The notes below the pieces were generated by a model. The model was given only the letters and a program-made list of their open reading frames with translations. It was not told the DNA's origin and made no database searches. The translations under genes were made by a program, and so were the position numbers. DNA of 64,000 nt from contig NZ_JAPFBW010000002.1 of assembly GCF_026153205.1 (NCBI RefSeq), positions 62,001 to 126,000 of the forward strand. The letters run 5' to 3'. Positions 8,838-20,861 of this stretch are shown here, one piece after another (the stretch's first letter is position 1; each line of letters opens with the position of its first letter). The DNA is from Aquabacterium sp. A7-Y. GTDB lineage: Bacteria > Pseudomonadota > Gammaproteobacteria > Burkholderiales > Burkholderiaceae_C.

Positions 8838-9553
8838 CGGCCGGCTCCCGGTGCGGCGTTGAGCGCGGCCAGCTGTTGCGGCGTACCGACGTTCTCCCAG
8901 CGGCCTTCGTAGCGCGCCACGCCGATGCGGCGCTCGCGCATGCCCTCGAACAGCAGCGGCCCGAGCGGCGCGCGGGTGCCGGCCGGCACACCGCGGCACA
9001 GCTCTGCGCTGACCAGCGCCAGGTTGCTGTAGGTCCAGCGCTGGCCATCGGGACCCGGGCCGTCGGCCAGGCCGAGCCCGTCGGCACCGATGCCGAAGTC
9101 GCCCTTCGGGTGGTAAGGCGGGTTGGGCACCAGCCACAGCCGGGCCCGCTGATCGCCGGCGGCGAAGTCCTGCGCCAGCGACACATCGAAGCGGAAGTCG
9201 GGCGCGTAGATGTCGCCCGAGACGACCCAGAAGTGCTCGCCCAGCAGCGGCAGCGCCTTGGCGATGCCGCCCGCGGTCTCGAGCGCGCCGCCGTGGTCGC
9301 GGCCTTCCATCGAGTAGTGCAGCTTCAGCCCCCAGCGCGAGCCGTCGCCGAGCACCGCGGGGAAGCGGTCTTCCAGCCAGGCCGTGTTCACCACCACCTC
9401 GCGCACGCCGTCGCGCGCGAGCGCCTCCAGGTGCCAGACGATCAGCGGCTTGCCCCGCAGCTCCAGCAGGGGTTTGGGGGTGTGGTCGGTCAGCGGGCGC
9501 ATGCGCTCGCCGCGTCCGGCGGCCAGCACGATGGCCTTGAGGTTGGTGCTCAC
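8834..9553 (-). CDS. murU: N-acetylmuramate alpha-1-phosphate uridylyltransferase
   Basis: A 239-residue nucleotidyltransferase with 'AIVLAAGRGERMRPLTDHTP' and 'KPLLELRGKPLI' at the N-terminus, the acidic 'VVSGDIYAP' motif and a C-terminal 'GRWENVGTPQQLAALN'. Length and motifs fit MurU, which makes UDP-MurNAc in the cell-wall recycling route that bypasses MurA/MurB and is common in Pseudomonas and betaproteobacteria. In many genomes it sits by the kinase amgK; here the following gene is an unknown membrane protein. A sugar-1-phosphate nucleotidyltransferase of other specificity is possible but less likely. Confidence 0.85.
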   Translation of the reverse strand: MSTNLKAIVLAAGRGERMRPLTDHTPKPLLELRGKPLIVWHLEALARDGVREVVVNTAWLEDRFPAVLGDGSRWGLKLHYSMEGRDHGGALETAGGIAKALPLLGEHFWVVSGDIYAPDFRFDVSLAQDFAAGDQRARLWLVPNPPYHPKGDFGIGADGLGLADGPGPDGQRWTYSNLALVSAELCRGVPAGTRAPLGPLLFEGMRERRIGVARYEGRWENVGTPQQLAALNAAPGAGR

Positions 9554-9811
9554 AGGCAGCAGCCTTTCGGGGTGGTCGAGGAATGGAAGTGCTTGCTAAC
9601 GTGATTCCGGGGCGCCTGCAGCTTCACGCTTCGCAGGGCCGGGCGGGGCGGCAGGACGGACGACATGGCGGGGGGCGGATTTCAATCGGGTTCCACGGTC
9701 ACCGGCGATTATCAGCGGCCCTTTACAATCGGTGATTCCTCTCAAACCCTTTGAACCCCCGCGCTTCCAGCGATCCCGCAGAGGGCGGGGGCGACTCTGA
9801 ACAGGTTCCGC

Positions 9812-11827
<2,016 letters not shown>

Positions 11828-11896
11828 TGCGAGAGCCGCCGGCCACGGGTCGCGGCCGGCGGCGTTACCCGTTTTCCCATCATCACAGGAGAGTAG

Positions 11897-12910
<1,014 letters not shown>

Positions 12911-12973
12911 GCCCTCGCTGGCTGCCGCGCTGCGTGGCGCGGCAGTGATCGCGGGTTCCGCAGGAAGCATCGC

Positions 12974-13004
12974 AGAAGGCCCCTCCGGGGCCTTCTGTCG
13001 TTTC
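12974..13004 (+). terminator. Rho-independent terminator after gap
   Basis: A perfect 10-bp stem (12974-12983 with 12987-12996) with a 3-base loop is followed by a short T-containing stretch. It lies 64 bases after the gap stop and ends the tkt-gap unit. Confidence 0.85.
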
Positions 13005-13195
13005 CGTGCCGCACCTGCCATCTGCCGTTACACGTCGGTCCCGGTGGGCGGCGGTACGCCGGGCGGCCTGGGTCACAATCGGCTCCGTCGTGCCACCCGC
13101 TGTCCGGCCGGCCCGAGCGAGCGCCACACGTCCCTGGTAGGGCTTCTGCGTGGGCGCCGTTTCCACGCCGTCGGCAGCATCTCATAATCGCCCGC

Positions 13196-14887
13196 ATGCC
13201 CTTCGCCCGCCGATTCCTCCCTGCTTGTCTGCTCTCGCTGTCCGTGTCCTGCGCTTTTGCGGCGACGACGCCCGGCGCGGCCGCGTCCCCCTCCAGTCCG
13301 GCCTTTGGTCTGCTCATCAAGCTCAAGTCCGGTGCGACCTCGACGGCCGGGCGCGAACTGCCCCAGCAGGTGACTCGCGAACGTTTGGCGCGGGTGTTCC
13401 AAGGCAAGTCCCTCGCCATGGGCAGCGTGCGACCGATCGACGAGCAGGCGCAGCTGGTGAGCTGGGCCCGGCCGCTCCAGCGTGCCGAGGCCGACCGTCT
13501 GGCGGCCGAGCTGCGTCAGGATCCCGACGTCGAGTGGGTGGAGCCCAATGTGCGCGAGCGCCGGATGCAGGCGGCCCCTGCGCCCAACGATCCTTATTAC
13601 AGCGGTGTTGCCGTTGGCGAGCAGACGGTCAGCCAGTGGTGGCTGAGTGCCTCGCCCCAGACGGCCCGCTCGCGCGGCGTGCCCAACATCGCCAACGCCT
13701 GGCGCATCGCGACCGGCGGCCCGGTCAGCGTTGCGATACTCGACACCGGCCTGCTGCGCAATCACCCGGACTTGCAGGGCGCGCGCTTCGAGACCGGCTA
13801 TGACCTCATGACCAATGAGGACGGCAAGTCGGGCGACGGCGACGGCCCCGATCCCGACTTCTCCGACACGGGCGACGGCGTCGCGGCCAACGAGTGCGAA
13901 AGCGGCAGCGTCGAGGAAGCGAGCTCCTGGCACGGCTCGAGGATCGCTGGCCAGATCGGTGCGCTGACGGACAACGGCAGCGGTGTCGCGGGCATGAACT
14001 GGGGCGCGCGGATCGTCTCGGTGCGCATCGCGGGCAAGTGCGGCGCCCTGGTCAGCGACATCATCCAGGGCATGCGCTGGGCCGCTGGCTTGTCGGTGAA
14101 AGGGGCGCCCGCCAATCCCTGGCCGGCCCGCATCGTCAACCTGAGTTTCGGCGGCTCCGAGCGCAACTGCGCGCCGTACCAGGACACCATCGACGAGCTG
14201 GTGCGCCGCGGCGTGCTGGTCGTGGCGGCCGGCGGCAACGAGTACGGCTCGGTGTCACGGCCGGCGCGCTGCCCGGGCGTCCTGGGCGTCGGCGCCGTGA
14301 ACCGCAACGGTTTCAAGGCCACCTACTCCAACCTGGGGCCACAGATCGGCATCACGACAGTCGGCGGTGATCCGGAAGACGGGCAGCGCGGACCTGAGGC
14401 CTTCGACGGCGGCATCTACACGGTGTTCAACTCCGGCACCGCAGCCCCCGGGACGAACACCTACGGGCCGGCCATCGGCACCAGCTTCTCCACCCCCATC
14501 GTGTCGGGCGTCGCATCGCTGATGCTCTCGGTCAACGATCAGTTGACCCTCGACCAACTGGTGCACGGCATCAAGGCGACCAGCCGGCCCCATGTCACCA
14601 CCAGCCAGCTGGCGGCGCCCGAACTCGCGGTCTGCGATCCCTCGCTGCAGCAAGGCCGCTGCCTCTGCACCACCTCGACGTGCGGCGCCGGCCTGCTCGA
14701 TGCCGAAGCGGCCTTGCAGTACGCGCGCGACCCGTCGGCCTACCCGGCGGCCCCGGTGTTTCACACCCCGGGCGCAGGCGACGAAAACGACGATGGTGGC
14801 GGCGGCGGTGCGCTCGACTGGGGCTGGCTGGCCGCCCTGACCGCGGCGGCAGGCTGGGCCGCGCGGGTCCGCCGTCGTACGGCCTGA
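13196..14887 (+). CDS. Secreted S8 (subtilisin-like) serine protease with C-terminal anchor/sorting tail
   Basis: 563 residues. Signal peptide at about 1-22, then an I9-like propeptide ('DPDVEWVEPNVRERRM' near residues 103-118), then the S8 domain with D183 ('AILDTGL'), H246 ('SSWHGSRIAG') and S430 ('GTSFSTP'). Cysteines in the domain suggest an extracellular site. The last ~30 residues are an Asp/Gly-rich spacer ending in GGGGG, a hydrophobic helix ('LDWGWLAALTAAAGWAA') and 'RVRRRTA'. That layout fits a GlyGly-CTERM-like (rhombosortase-type) tail. The terminator at 12974-13004 isolates it from gap. Confidence 0.93.
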   Translation: MPFARRFLPACLLSLSVSCAFAATTPGAAASPSSPAFGLLIKLKSGATSTAGRELPQQVTRERLARVFQGKSLAMGSVRPIDEQAQLVSWARPLQRAEADRLAAELRQDPDVEWVEPNVRERRMQAAPAPNDPYYSGVAVGEQTVSQWWLSASPQTARSRGVPNIANAWRIATGGPVSVAILDTGLLRNHPDLQGARFETGYDLMTNEDGKSGDGDGPDPDFSDTGDGVAANECESGSVEEASSWHGSRIAGQIGALTDNGSGVAGMNWGARIVSVRIAGKCGALVSDIIQGMRWAAGLSVKGAPANPWPARIVNLSFGGSERNCAPYQDTIDELVRRGVLVVAAGGNEYGSVSRPARCPGVLGVGAVNRNGFKATYSNLGPQIGITTVGGDPEDGQRGPEAFDGGIYTVFNSGTAAPGTNTYGPAIGTSFSTPIVSGVASLMLSVNDQLTLDQLVHGIKATSRPHVTTSQLAAPELAVCDPSLQQGRCLCTTSTCGAGLLDAEAALQYARDPSAYPAAPVFHTPGAGDENDDGGGGGALDWGWLAALTAAAGWAARVRRRTA

Positions 14888-14909
14888 GTCCGGACGGCGA
14901 GCGCAGCGC

Positions 14910-15662
14910 TCAGGCCGCCGTCCCCACCCGGCAGGCTGAAAAACCGCGCCCGTTCAGCCGCGGCTTGAGGGTTTGCAGCTGCGACTGCAGCGCTTCGTCG
15001 GCCGCCGGCACCCGTACCGAATAAGTCAGCACCGGCGGCGTGATCGTCACCAGCCGTGCCGCGCGCAGGCCCTTGCCCTGCAGCGCAGCGAGTCCGGCTT
15101 CGGCCTCGCGCTTGTCGGTATAGCGGCCGAGCGAGAGGCCGAACTCGAAGCCCGGCGAGTTCAGCACTTCCTCCGCCTTCACCCCCAGCGGCCGCAGCTC
15201 GGCCTGGCGGCGCTGCATCGCGTCGCGTGTCGGGAAGCGTCCGAGGTAGAGCATGAAAACGCCCGCCTTCTCGTGGAGGATGGGCCGCCAGGCATCGGCC
15301 GGCAGCTGGGTGCGGAGCACCGCCCGGGCGGTGGTGAACTCGGCCTCGGTGAAGTGGCCGCTCTCCAGGCAGGCGGTGGTGATGGCCGCCGCGGCGCTTG
15401 CGGCGCCGGTCAGCGCTGCCGACGTCGCGCCGGTGTCGGCGGCCACCGCTGGCTGCAGGCCTGCGCCCGGCAGCTGCAGGGCCGCTCCCGGTCGTGGTGT
15501 TTCGCCGGGCAGGCGGATCGCCTCGGGCCGCACCTGGTCGCGCAGGCGCTCGGGTTCGCGCTGATTGGGTGGTGCCGAGACCACCCCCTCCAGGAGTCCA
15601 TGGCTCCAGGCATAAAAGCCCAGATTGGCCAACAACAGCAGCACCAGCAGCACTCTCAGCAT
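14910..15662 (-). CDS. SPOR-domain membrane protein
   Basis: 250 residues with an N-terminal membrane anchor ('LLVLLLLANLGFYAW'), an Ala/Pro-rich periplasmic linker and a C-terminal half with the SPOR pattern ('YLGRFPTRDAMQRRQAELR', 'GLSLGRYTDKREAEAGLAAL'). SPOR domains bind denuded septal peptidoglycan. The ATG at 15662 overlaps the birA stop by 7 bases, so the two genes are translationally coupled. That birA-SPOR order, usually with coaX, is seen in other Burkholderiales; coaX itself is absent here. Confidence 0.82.
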   Translation of the reverse strand: MLRVLLVLLLLANLGFYAWSHGLLEGVVSAPPNQREPERLRDQVRPEAIRLPGETPRPGAALQLPGAGLQPAVAADTGATSAALTGAASAAAAITTACLESGHFTEAEFTTARAVLRTQLPADAWRPILHEKAGVFMLYLGRFPTRDAMQRRQAELRPLGVKAEEVLNSPGFEFGLSLGRYTDKREAEAGLAALQGKGLRAARLVTITPPVLTYSVRVPAADEALQSQLQTLKPRLNGRGFSACRVGTAA

Positions 15663-16441
15663 GGCCTCACGCTCACTTCCCCGCTTTCGATGATCCTCAG
15701 ACCGGCAGCGGTCTCCAGCCGCAAGGCACCGCTCGCGTCCACGCCGCGCGCAACACCCTCCGGTGCTTCGGCATGGGTGGTGCGGACCGGCAGGTCGCGC
15801 AAGGCGTCGAGCACGGCGAAGCGGGCGGCAAAGGGCGCGAAGCCGGACTGCTCGAAGCCCAGCAGGGCCCTCAGCAGCGGCTCGGCCACCCGCTGCAGCA
15901 GGGCAGGCGCTGTCAGCGCGGGCTCGAGTTCCTGCAGGGCGCCCACCGCATTGCGGCCATCGGGTGCCGCGATGGGCTGGACGTTGAGGCCGACGCCGAC
16001 CACCACGTAGCGGCCCGCTTCGCCGGGCGCCAGGCCCGTGGTTTCGATCAGGATGCCGCCCAGCTTGCGCCCCGCGCGCCCGCCGTCTCGCAGCCACAGG
16101 TCGTTGGGCCACTTCAGCACGATGCCGGCTGGCAGCGCCTCGGCCAGCGCGACGCCGACCGCCAGCGACAGCCCGGCCCAGTCCCGCGGTGCGCAGGGCA
16201 GGCCGAGAGAGAAGGTCAGCGAGGCGCCCGGGGCCGAATGCCAGGGGCGGCCCTGCCGACCACGGCCCGCGCTCTGGCGCTCGGCCACCAGCAGGCAGGG
16301 GGCCGTGTCGCCGCGGCGGGCACGCTCGAGCAAGCGGGTGTTGCTGGAGTCCACTTCAGCGGCCGCCTCGATGCTCAGGCCGGGGCACAGCGGGACCAGC
16401 TGCTCCCAGAGGGTTTCGCAGGGCCAGTGCAGCGTCGTCAT
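15656..16441 (-). CDS. birA: Biotin--[acetyl-CoA-carboxylase] ligase
   Basis: 261 residues from the ATG at 16441. The biotinyl-5'-AMP loop 'SAGRGRQGRPWHS' and the 'LKWPNDLWL' and 'LGGILIET' motifs are plain. The N-terminal DNA-binding domain of E. coli BirA is missing, so this is the monofunctional ligase that biotinylates the carboxyl carrier protein. It overlaps the downstream SPOR gene by 7 bases. Confidence 0.93.
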   Translation of the reverse strand: MTTLHWPCETLWEQLVPLCPGLSIEAAAEVDSSNTRLLERARRGDTAPCLLVAERQSAGRGRQGRPWHSAPGASLTFSLGLPCAPRDWAGLSLAVGVALAEALPAGIVLKWPNDLWLRDGGRAGRKLGGILIETTGLAPGEAGRYVVVGVGLNVQPIAAPDGRNAVGALQELEPALTAPALLQRVAEPLLRALLGFEQSGFAPFAARFAVLDALRDLPVRTTHAEAPEGVARGVDASGALRLETAAGLRIIESGEVSVRPC

Positions 16442-16473
16442 GTCGGCGGACGGTGGAGGCGGTGCCTGCGGCC

Positions 16474-16992
16474 TCAGCGCTTGGGCGCCAACATCGTGCC
16501 CCGGCACCGGCTGCTGCCGCAGCGGCACTCGTATTCCTTCTTCAGCTTGGCGGTGTAGCGTGCGTCGATGACCAGGCCGTAGTCGTAGAACAGCTCCTCC
16601 CCCGGCTCGATGTCGCGCAGCGCCTTCACGAACACGCGGCCGTCGATCTCGTCGGCCTCGCAGTTGGGATCACAGGCGTGGTTGATCCAGCGCGCCGAGT
16701 TGCCCTTGTACTTGCCGTCGATGACATGCTGGTCGTCGATGTGGAAGTAGAAGGTATGGTGCGGGTCCTTGGGGTCGTGCGGATGGCGGCGCAGCGCCTC
16801 TTCCCAGCTGATGACCTCGCCCAGGTATTCGATGATGGTCTCGCCCTGCTTGAAGGCGGTGAGGGCGTAGACCCCCTTGCCGTGGATGCCCGAGCGGCGC
16901 ACCTGGATGCGGCGGCCCGTGGGGGTCTTGGGGGCGGGCTGCTCGGCAGGAGAGCGAGGCGCGGGGGCGCGAGACGGCCGGGCTTGCGTCAT
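16474..16992 (-). CDS. SET-domain protein (lysine methyltransferase-like) with post-SET cysteines
   Basis: 172 residues from the ATG at 16992; an ATG at 17010 would add six. After a Pro/Ala-rich N-terminus of ~30 residues comes a complete SET domain: 'GIHGKGVYALTAFKQGETI', 'RWINHACDPNCEADEID', 'GEELFYDYGL'. A post-SET zinc cluster follows ('ECRCGSSRCRGTML'). The family transfers methyl groups from SAM to lysine in eukaryotic histones. Bacterial members are scattered and their substrates are mostly unknown; H-NS-like or histone-H1-like proteins with Lys-rich tails are a possible target (inference). It ends 32 bases before birA. Confidence 0.92.
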   Translation of the reverse strand: MTQARPSRAPAPRSPAEQPAPKTPTGRRIQVRRSGIHGKGVYALTAFKQGETIIEYLGEVISWEEALRRHPHDPKDPHHTFYFHIDDQHVIDGKYKGNSARWINHACDPNCEADEIDGRVFVKALRDIEPGEELFYDYGLVIDARYTAKLKKEYECRCGSSRCRGTMLAPKR

Positions 16993-17019
16993 GGATGACT
17001 TTGGGTACATTGAAATTGA

Positions 17020-17048
17020 GCGCGCATGCGTGCGTGCGCGTACGCGCG
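17020..17048. repeat. 29-base alternating purine-pyrimidine tract
   Basis: Every base from 17020 to 17048 alternates purine and pyrimidine, mostly GC with a few GT/CA/TA steps. Such tracts can adopt left-handed Z-DNA under supercoiling. It lies in the 330-base gap between the divergent SET gene and topB, 10-30 bases upstream of the SET start codon. The rest of the gap (17049-17340) is GC-rich and I see no gene in it. Confidence 0.6.
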
Positions 17049-17340
17049 AGGAGCCGGCATTGTAGGCGGCTCCCTCGCTGAGAAGTCAATTCCCGAGGAG
17101 ATCGGCACCGATGACCCTTCCCGTCCACAGCCTGCTGTCTTGTCCCTGTCGCCCGGCTGGTCCGTGGCGCCAGGCGCAGCGCGTGGCATCCTCCTTGCCA
17201 AGGCCCAAGGGCTCGTCCCCGGCGCCGCGGCGCGGTGGGCGGGGCGGACCGGCACCTGTGGTGCCGTCCGGCCGAGGACAGGGTGTGTTGCGCAAGGCCT
17301 CGCGCCCGGCACTGGAATCCTCTGAGCAGTAGTGAGTACG

Positions 17341-19938
17341 ATGAGCAAAGCATTGGTAATCGCCGAGAAGCCCTCGGTCGCACAGGACATCGTGCGCGCG
17401 TTGACGCCCTCGGTCGGCAAGTTCGACAAGCACGATGAATATTTCGAGAACGAGCACTACGTCGTGACCTCGGCGGTCGGCCACCTGGTCGAGATCAAGG
17501 CGCCCGAGGAATACGACGTCAAGCGCGGCAAGTGGAGCTTCAGCAACCTGCCGGTGATCCCGCCGCATTTCGAGCTCAACCCGATCGACAAGAGCAAGGG
17601 CCGGCTCAATGCCATCGTCAAGCTGATCAAGCGCAAGGACGTCACCGAGATCATCAACGCCTGCGACGCGGGCCGCGAGGGCGAGCTGATCTTCCGGCTC
17701 ATCGTGCAATACGCCACCCCGGCGAAGGGTCCCCTCAACAAGGCCATCAAGCGGCTGTGGCTGCAGTCGATGACCCCGCAGGCCATCCGCGATGGCTTCG
17801 ACAAGCTGCGCACCGACGAGCAGATGCAGCCGCTGGCCAGCGCGGCGCGCTGCCGGTCCGAGGCCGACTGGCTGGTCGGCATCAACGGCACCCGAGCCAT
17901 GACCGCCTTCAACTCGCGCGACGGCGGCTTTTTCCTCACCACGGTGGGCCGGGTGCAGACGCCCACCTTGTCCATCGTGGTCGAGCGCGAGGAGAAGATC
18001 CGCAAGTTCGTCTCGCGCGACTACTGGGAGGTGCGCGCCACCTTTGGCTGCGAGGCCGGGCAGTACGACGGCAAGTGGTTCAACCCGAAGTGGAAAAAGA
18101 CCGAGGGCGACCCGGAGCTGCGGGCGGACCGGCTCTGGACCGCCAAGGAGGCCGAGGCCATCGCCGAGGCGGTACGCAACAAGAGCGGCACCGTCACCGA
18201 GGAGTCCAAGCCGAGCTCGCAGTCCAGCCCCTTGCTCTACGACCTGACGTCGCTGCAGCGCGAGGCCAACTCGCGTTTCGGCTTCTCGGCCAAGACCACG
18301 CTGTCGCTGGCACAGGCGCTGTACGAGAAGCACAAGGTGCTGACCTACCCGCGGACCGACTCGCGCGCCCTGCCGGAGGACTATCTGGCGGTCGCTCGCG
18401 ACACCATCGAGATGCTGGCCGGTGACGACGCCACCCGGCTCTACGCGCCGCACGCGAAGAAGGCGCTTGCCGAGGGCTATGTGAAGCCCAACAAGCGGGT
18501 CTTCGACAATGCCAAGGTGTCGGACCACTTCGCCATCATCCCGACGCTGCAGCCGCCCAAGAGCTTGAGCGAAGCCGAGCAGAAGCTCTACGACATGGTC
18601 GTCAAGCGCTTCCTCGCGGTGTTCTTCCCGGCCGCCGAGTACTTGATCACCACGCGCATCACGGTGGTCCGGAACGCCGGCCAGGAGCACAGTTTCCAGA
18701 CCAACGGCAAGGTGCTGGTCAAGCCCGGCTGGCTGGCGGTCTACGGCAAGGAGGCCCAGGAAGATGACGCCATGCTGGTGGCGGTGAAGGCCGGCGAGAC
18801 GGTGCACAACGTCGACGTCAATGTGCATGCCCTCAAGACCAAGCCGCCGGCGCGCTACAGCGAAGCGACGCTGCTCGGCGCCATGGAAGGCGCGGGCAAG
18901 CTGATCGACGACGACGAGCTGCGCGAGGCCATGCAGGAGAAGGGGCTCGGCACGCCGGCGACACGCGCGGCCATCATCGAAGGCCTGATCCTCGAGAAAT
19001 ACCTGCTGCGCGAGGGCCGCGAGCTGATCCCCACGGCCAAGGCCTTCCAGCTCATGACCTTGCTGCGCGGCCTGGGGGTCGAGGACCTGACCAAACCCGA
19101 GCTGACCGGCAACTGGGAGTACCAGCTGTCGCAGATGGAGCGCGGCCGCTTGAGCCGCGAGGCCTTCATGGACGAGATCGCCGCGATGACGCAGCGTATC
19201 GTGCAGAAGGCCAAGGAATACGACCGCGACACCATCCCCGGCGACTACGCGACCCTGAAGACGCCCTGCCCGAAGTGCGGCGGCGTGGTCAAGGAGAACT
19301 ACCGCCGTTTCAGCTGCGTCGGCAGCGCCGGTGCCGGCGGCGAGGACGGCGGCTGCGGCTTCTCGATCAGCAAGATCCCGGGCGCGCGCAGCTTCGAGCT
19401 GCCCGAGGTCGAGCAGTTCCTGCGCGACAAGCGCATCGGCCCGCTGGAAGGCTTCCGCTCCAAGGCCGGCTGGCCCTTCACGGCCGAGCTGAAGCTGGTC
19501 TACGACGAGGAGCTCGGCAACTACAAGCTGGAGTTCGACTTCGGCGAGGACGCGCGCAAGGAGGCCGAAGGCGGCGAGGCGGTGGACTTCAGCGACCAGG
19601 AGTCGCTCGGTCGCTGCCCCAAGTGCCAGGGCTCGGTCTTCGAGCACGGCACCAGCTATGTCTGCGAGAAGAGCGTGGGCCCGCACCCGACCTGCGACTT
19701 CAAGAGCGGCAAGATCATCCTGCAGCAGCCCGTCACGCGCGACCAGATGGGCAAGCTGCTGGGCGAGGGCAAGACCGACCTGCTGGAGAACTTCGTCTCG
19801 GCGCGCACCCGGCGCAAGTTCAAGGCCTTCCTGAAGTGGGACGCCAAGGAAGGCAAGGTGGTGTTCGAGTTCGAGCCGCGCGCGCCGCGGGCCGCGGCCA
19901 AGAAGGCGGTGGCCAAGAAGGCGACCGCGAAGTCCTGA
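17341..19938 (+). CDS. topB: DNA topoisomerase III
   Basis: 865 residues from the ATG at 17341; a GTG at 17332 is an alternative. TOPRIM domain at the N-terminus ('KALVIAEKPSVAQDIVRAL', 'ACDAGREGELIFRLIV'), the catalytic tyrosine Y336 in 'LTYPRTDSRALP', then 'GLGTPATRAAIIEGL'. The C-terminal third has two zinc-ribbon-like parts ('CPKCGGVVKENYRRFSC' and 'CPKCQGSVFEHG') and a Lys/Ala tail ('KKAVAKKATAKS'). It relaxes and decatenates DNA as a type IA enzyme. Its length, zinc ribbons and tail are typical of the Burkholderiales topB-like enzyme. Confidence 0.93.
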   Translation: MSKALVIAEKPSVAQDIVRALTPSVGKFDKHDEYFENEHYVVTSAVGHLVEIKAPEEYDVKRGKWSFSNLPVIPPHFELNPIDKSKGRLNAIVKLIKRKDVTEIINACDAGREGELIFRLIVQYATPAKGPLNKAIKRLWLQSMTPQAIRDGFDKLRTDEQMQPLASAARCRSEADWLVGINGTRAMTAFNSRDGGFFLTTVGRVQTPTLSIVVEREEKIRKFVSRDYWEVRATFGCEAGQYDGKWFNPKWKKTEGDPELRADRLWTAKEAEAIAEAVRNKSGTVTEESKPSSQSSPLLYDLTSLQREANSRFGFSAKTTLSLAQALYEKHKVLTYPRTDSRALPEDYLAVARDTIEMLAGDDATRLYAPHAKKALAEGYVKPNKRVFDNAKVSDHFAIIPTLQPPKSLSEAEQKLYDMVVKRFLAVFFPAAEYLITTRITVVRNAGQEHSFQTNGKVLVKPGWLAVYGKEAQEDDAMLVAVKAGETVHNVDVNVHALKTKPPARYSEATLLGAMEGAGKLIDDDELREAMQEKGLGTPATRAAIIEGLILEKYLLREGRELIPTAKAFQLMTLLRGLGVEDLTKPELTGNWEYQLSQMERGRLSREAFMDEIAAMTQRIVQKAKEYDRDTIPGDYATLKTPCPKCGGVVKENYRRFSCVGSAGAGGEDGGCGFSISKIPGARSFELPEVEQFLRDKRIGPLEGFRSKAGWPFTAELKLVYDEELGNYKLEFDFGEDARKEAEGGEAVDFSDQESLGRCPKCQGSVFEHGTSYVCEKSVGPHPTCDFKSGKIILQQPVTRDQMGKLLGEGKTDLLENFVSARTRRKFKAFLKWDAKEGKVVFEFEPRAPRAAAKKAVAKKATAKS

Positions 19939-19949
19939 GCGGGGGCGTC

Positions 19950-20807
19950 ATGGCTGCCGTGCCCGAGCTGCCCGTGACCGCCGCGCCACCGCCCGGCGCC
20001 ACCGCGCTTGTGTCCACCCGGGTGCACCACCGGGTCGCGACGGTGGCGGTGCGGGAGCACCTGATCGGCTGGGTGCGCTCGGGCGGCAAGACGCTGCTGG
20101 GTCCCGACGGCCGCACCTGCGTGCGCCGCGACGAGCTCTTCCTCGTCGCCGCCGGCACGCAATGGGACGTCATCAACGACCCGGCCCCCGAGGGCCGCTA
20201 CGTGGCCCAGCTGCTGCTGCTGTCCAAGCCGCTGGTGCAACGCTTCCACACGCGCCATGCCGTGGCGCAGGCCACCCCTCGCCTGCGCGGCGCCCAGGGT
20301 CTGCGGGCCGATGCCGAGCTCGCCGGGGCGATCGAGCGCGCCGCCGCCACGCTGGCCGCACCCGACGCTCTGGCCGAGTTGCAGGAGCACCGGCTGATCG
20401 AGGTGCTGTTGCTGCTCGCGCAGCGCGGCTGGACCTTCGAGCCGGCCGAGGAGTCCTGGCAGGACCGGGTGCGCTGCCTCATCGCGAACCGCCTGCATGC
20501 CGACTGGACCCTCGACACGCTGGCGCGCGAGTTCCACACCAGCCCCAGCACCCTGAGTCGCCGCCTGGCCGAGCAGGGTACGACCTTGGGCGGCGTGGTG
20601 CGTGAGCTGCGCCTGGAGACCGCGCTGGGGCTGCTGCAGACCACCGAGCTGCCGGTCGGCGAGATTGCCGCGCGCTGCGGCTACGAGTCGCACAGCCGCT
20701 TCACCGCGGCCTTCCGGCGCCGCTACGGCTTCGCGCCTTCGCAGCTGCGGCCCGGCGTGCCGTCGCCGATGACGACTTCCGAACAGCAAATGCTTGCCGC
20801 GGGCTAA
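19950..20807 (+). CDS. AraC-family transcriptional regulator
   Basis: 285 residues starting 12 bases after the topB stop. The N-terminal half is a cupin-like sensor without clear motifs. The C-terminal ~100 residues have two helix-turn-helices: 'WTLDTLAREFHTSPSTLSRR' and 'PVGEIAARCGYESHSRFTAA', ending with the family signature 'FRRRYGFAPSQLR'. The ligand and targets are unknown; the YbhB-like gene 55 bases downstream is the nearest candidate. Confidence 0.92.
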   Translation: MAAVPELPVTAAPPPGATALVSTRVHHRVATVAVREHLIGWVRSGGKTLLGPDGRTCVRRDELFLVAAGTQWDVINDPAPEGRYVAQLLLLSKPLVQRFHTRHAVAQATPRLRGAQGLRADAELAGAIERAAATLAAPDALAELQEHRLIEVLLLLAQRGWTFEPAEESWQDRVRCLIANRLHADWTLDTLAREFHTSPSTLSRRLAEQGTTLGGVVRELRLETALGLLQTTELPVGEIAARCGYESHSRFTAAFRRRYGFAPSQLRPGVPSPMTTSEQQMLAAG

Positions 20808-20861
20808 CGCGGCTGCCGCCCCGGGCGGCACCATCTCGGCTCGCACAACAAGGAGGTCGAG

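Noticed and set aside
17086-19686. An 866-codon open frame on the minus strand
   Set aside because: Antisense to topB, which is certain; same shadow composition and no domain.
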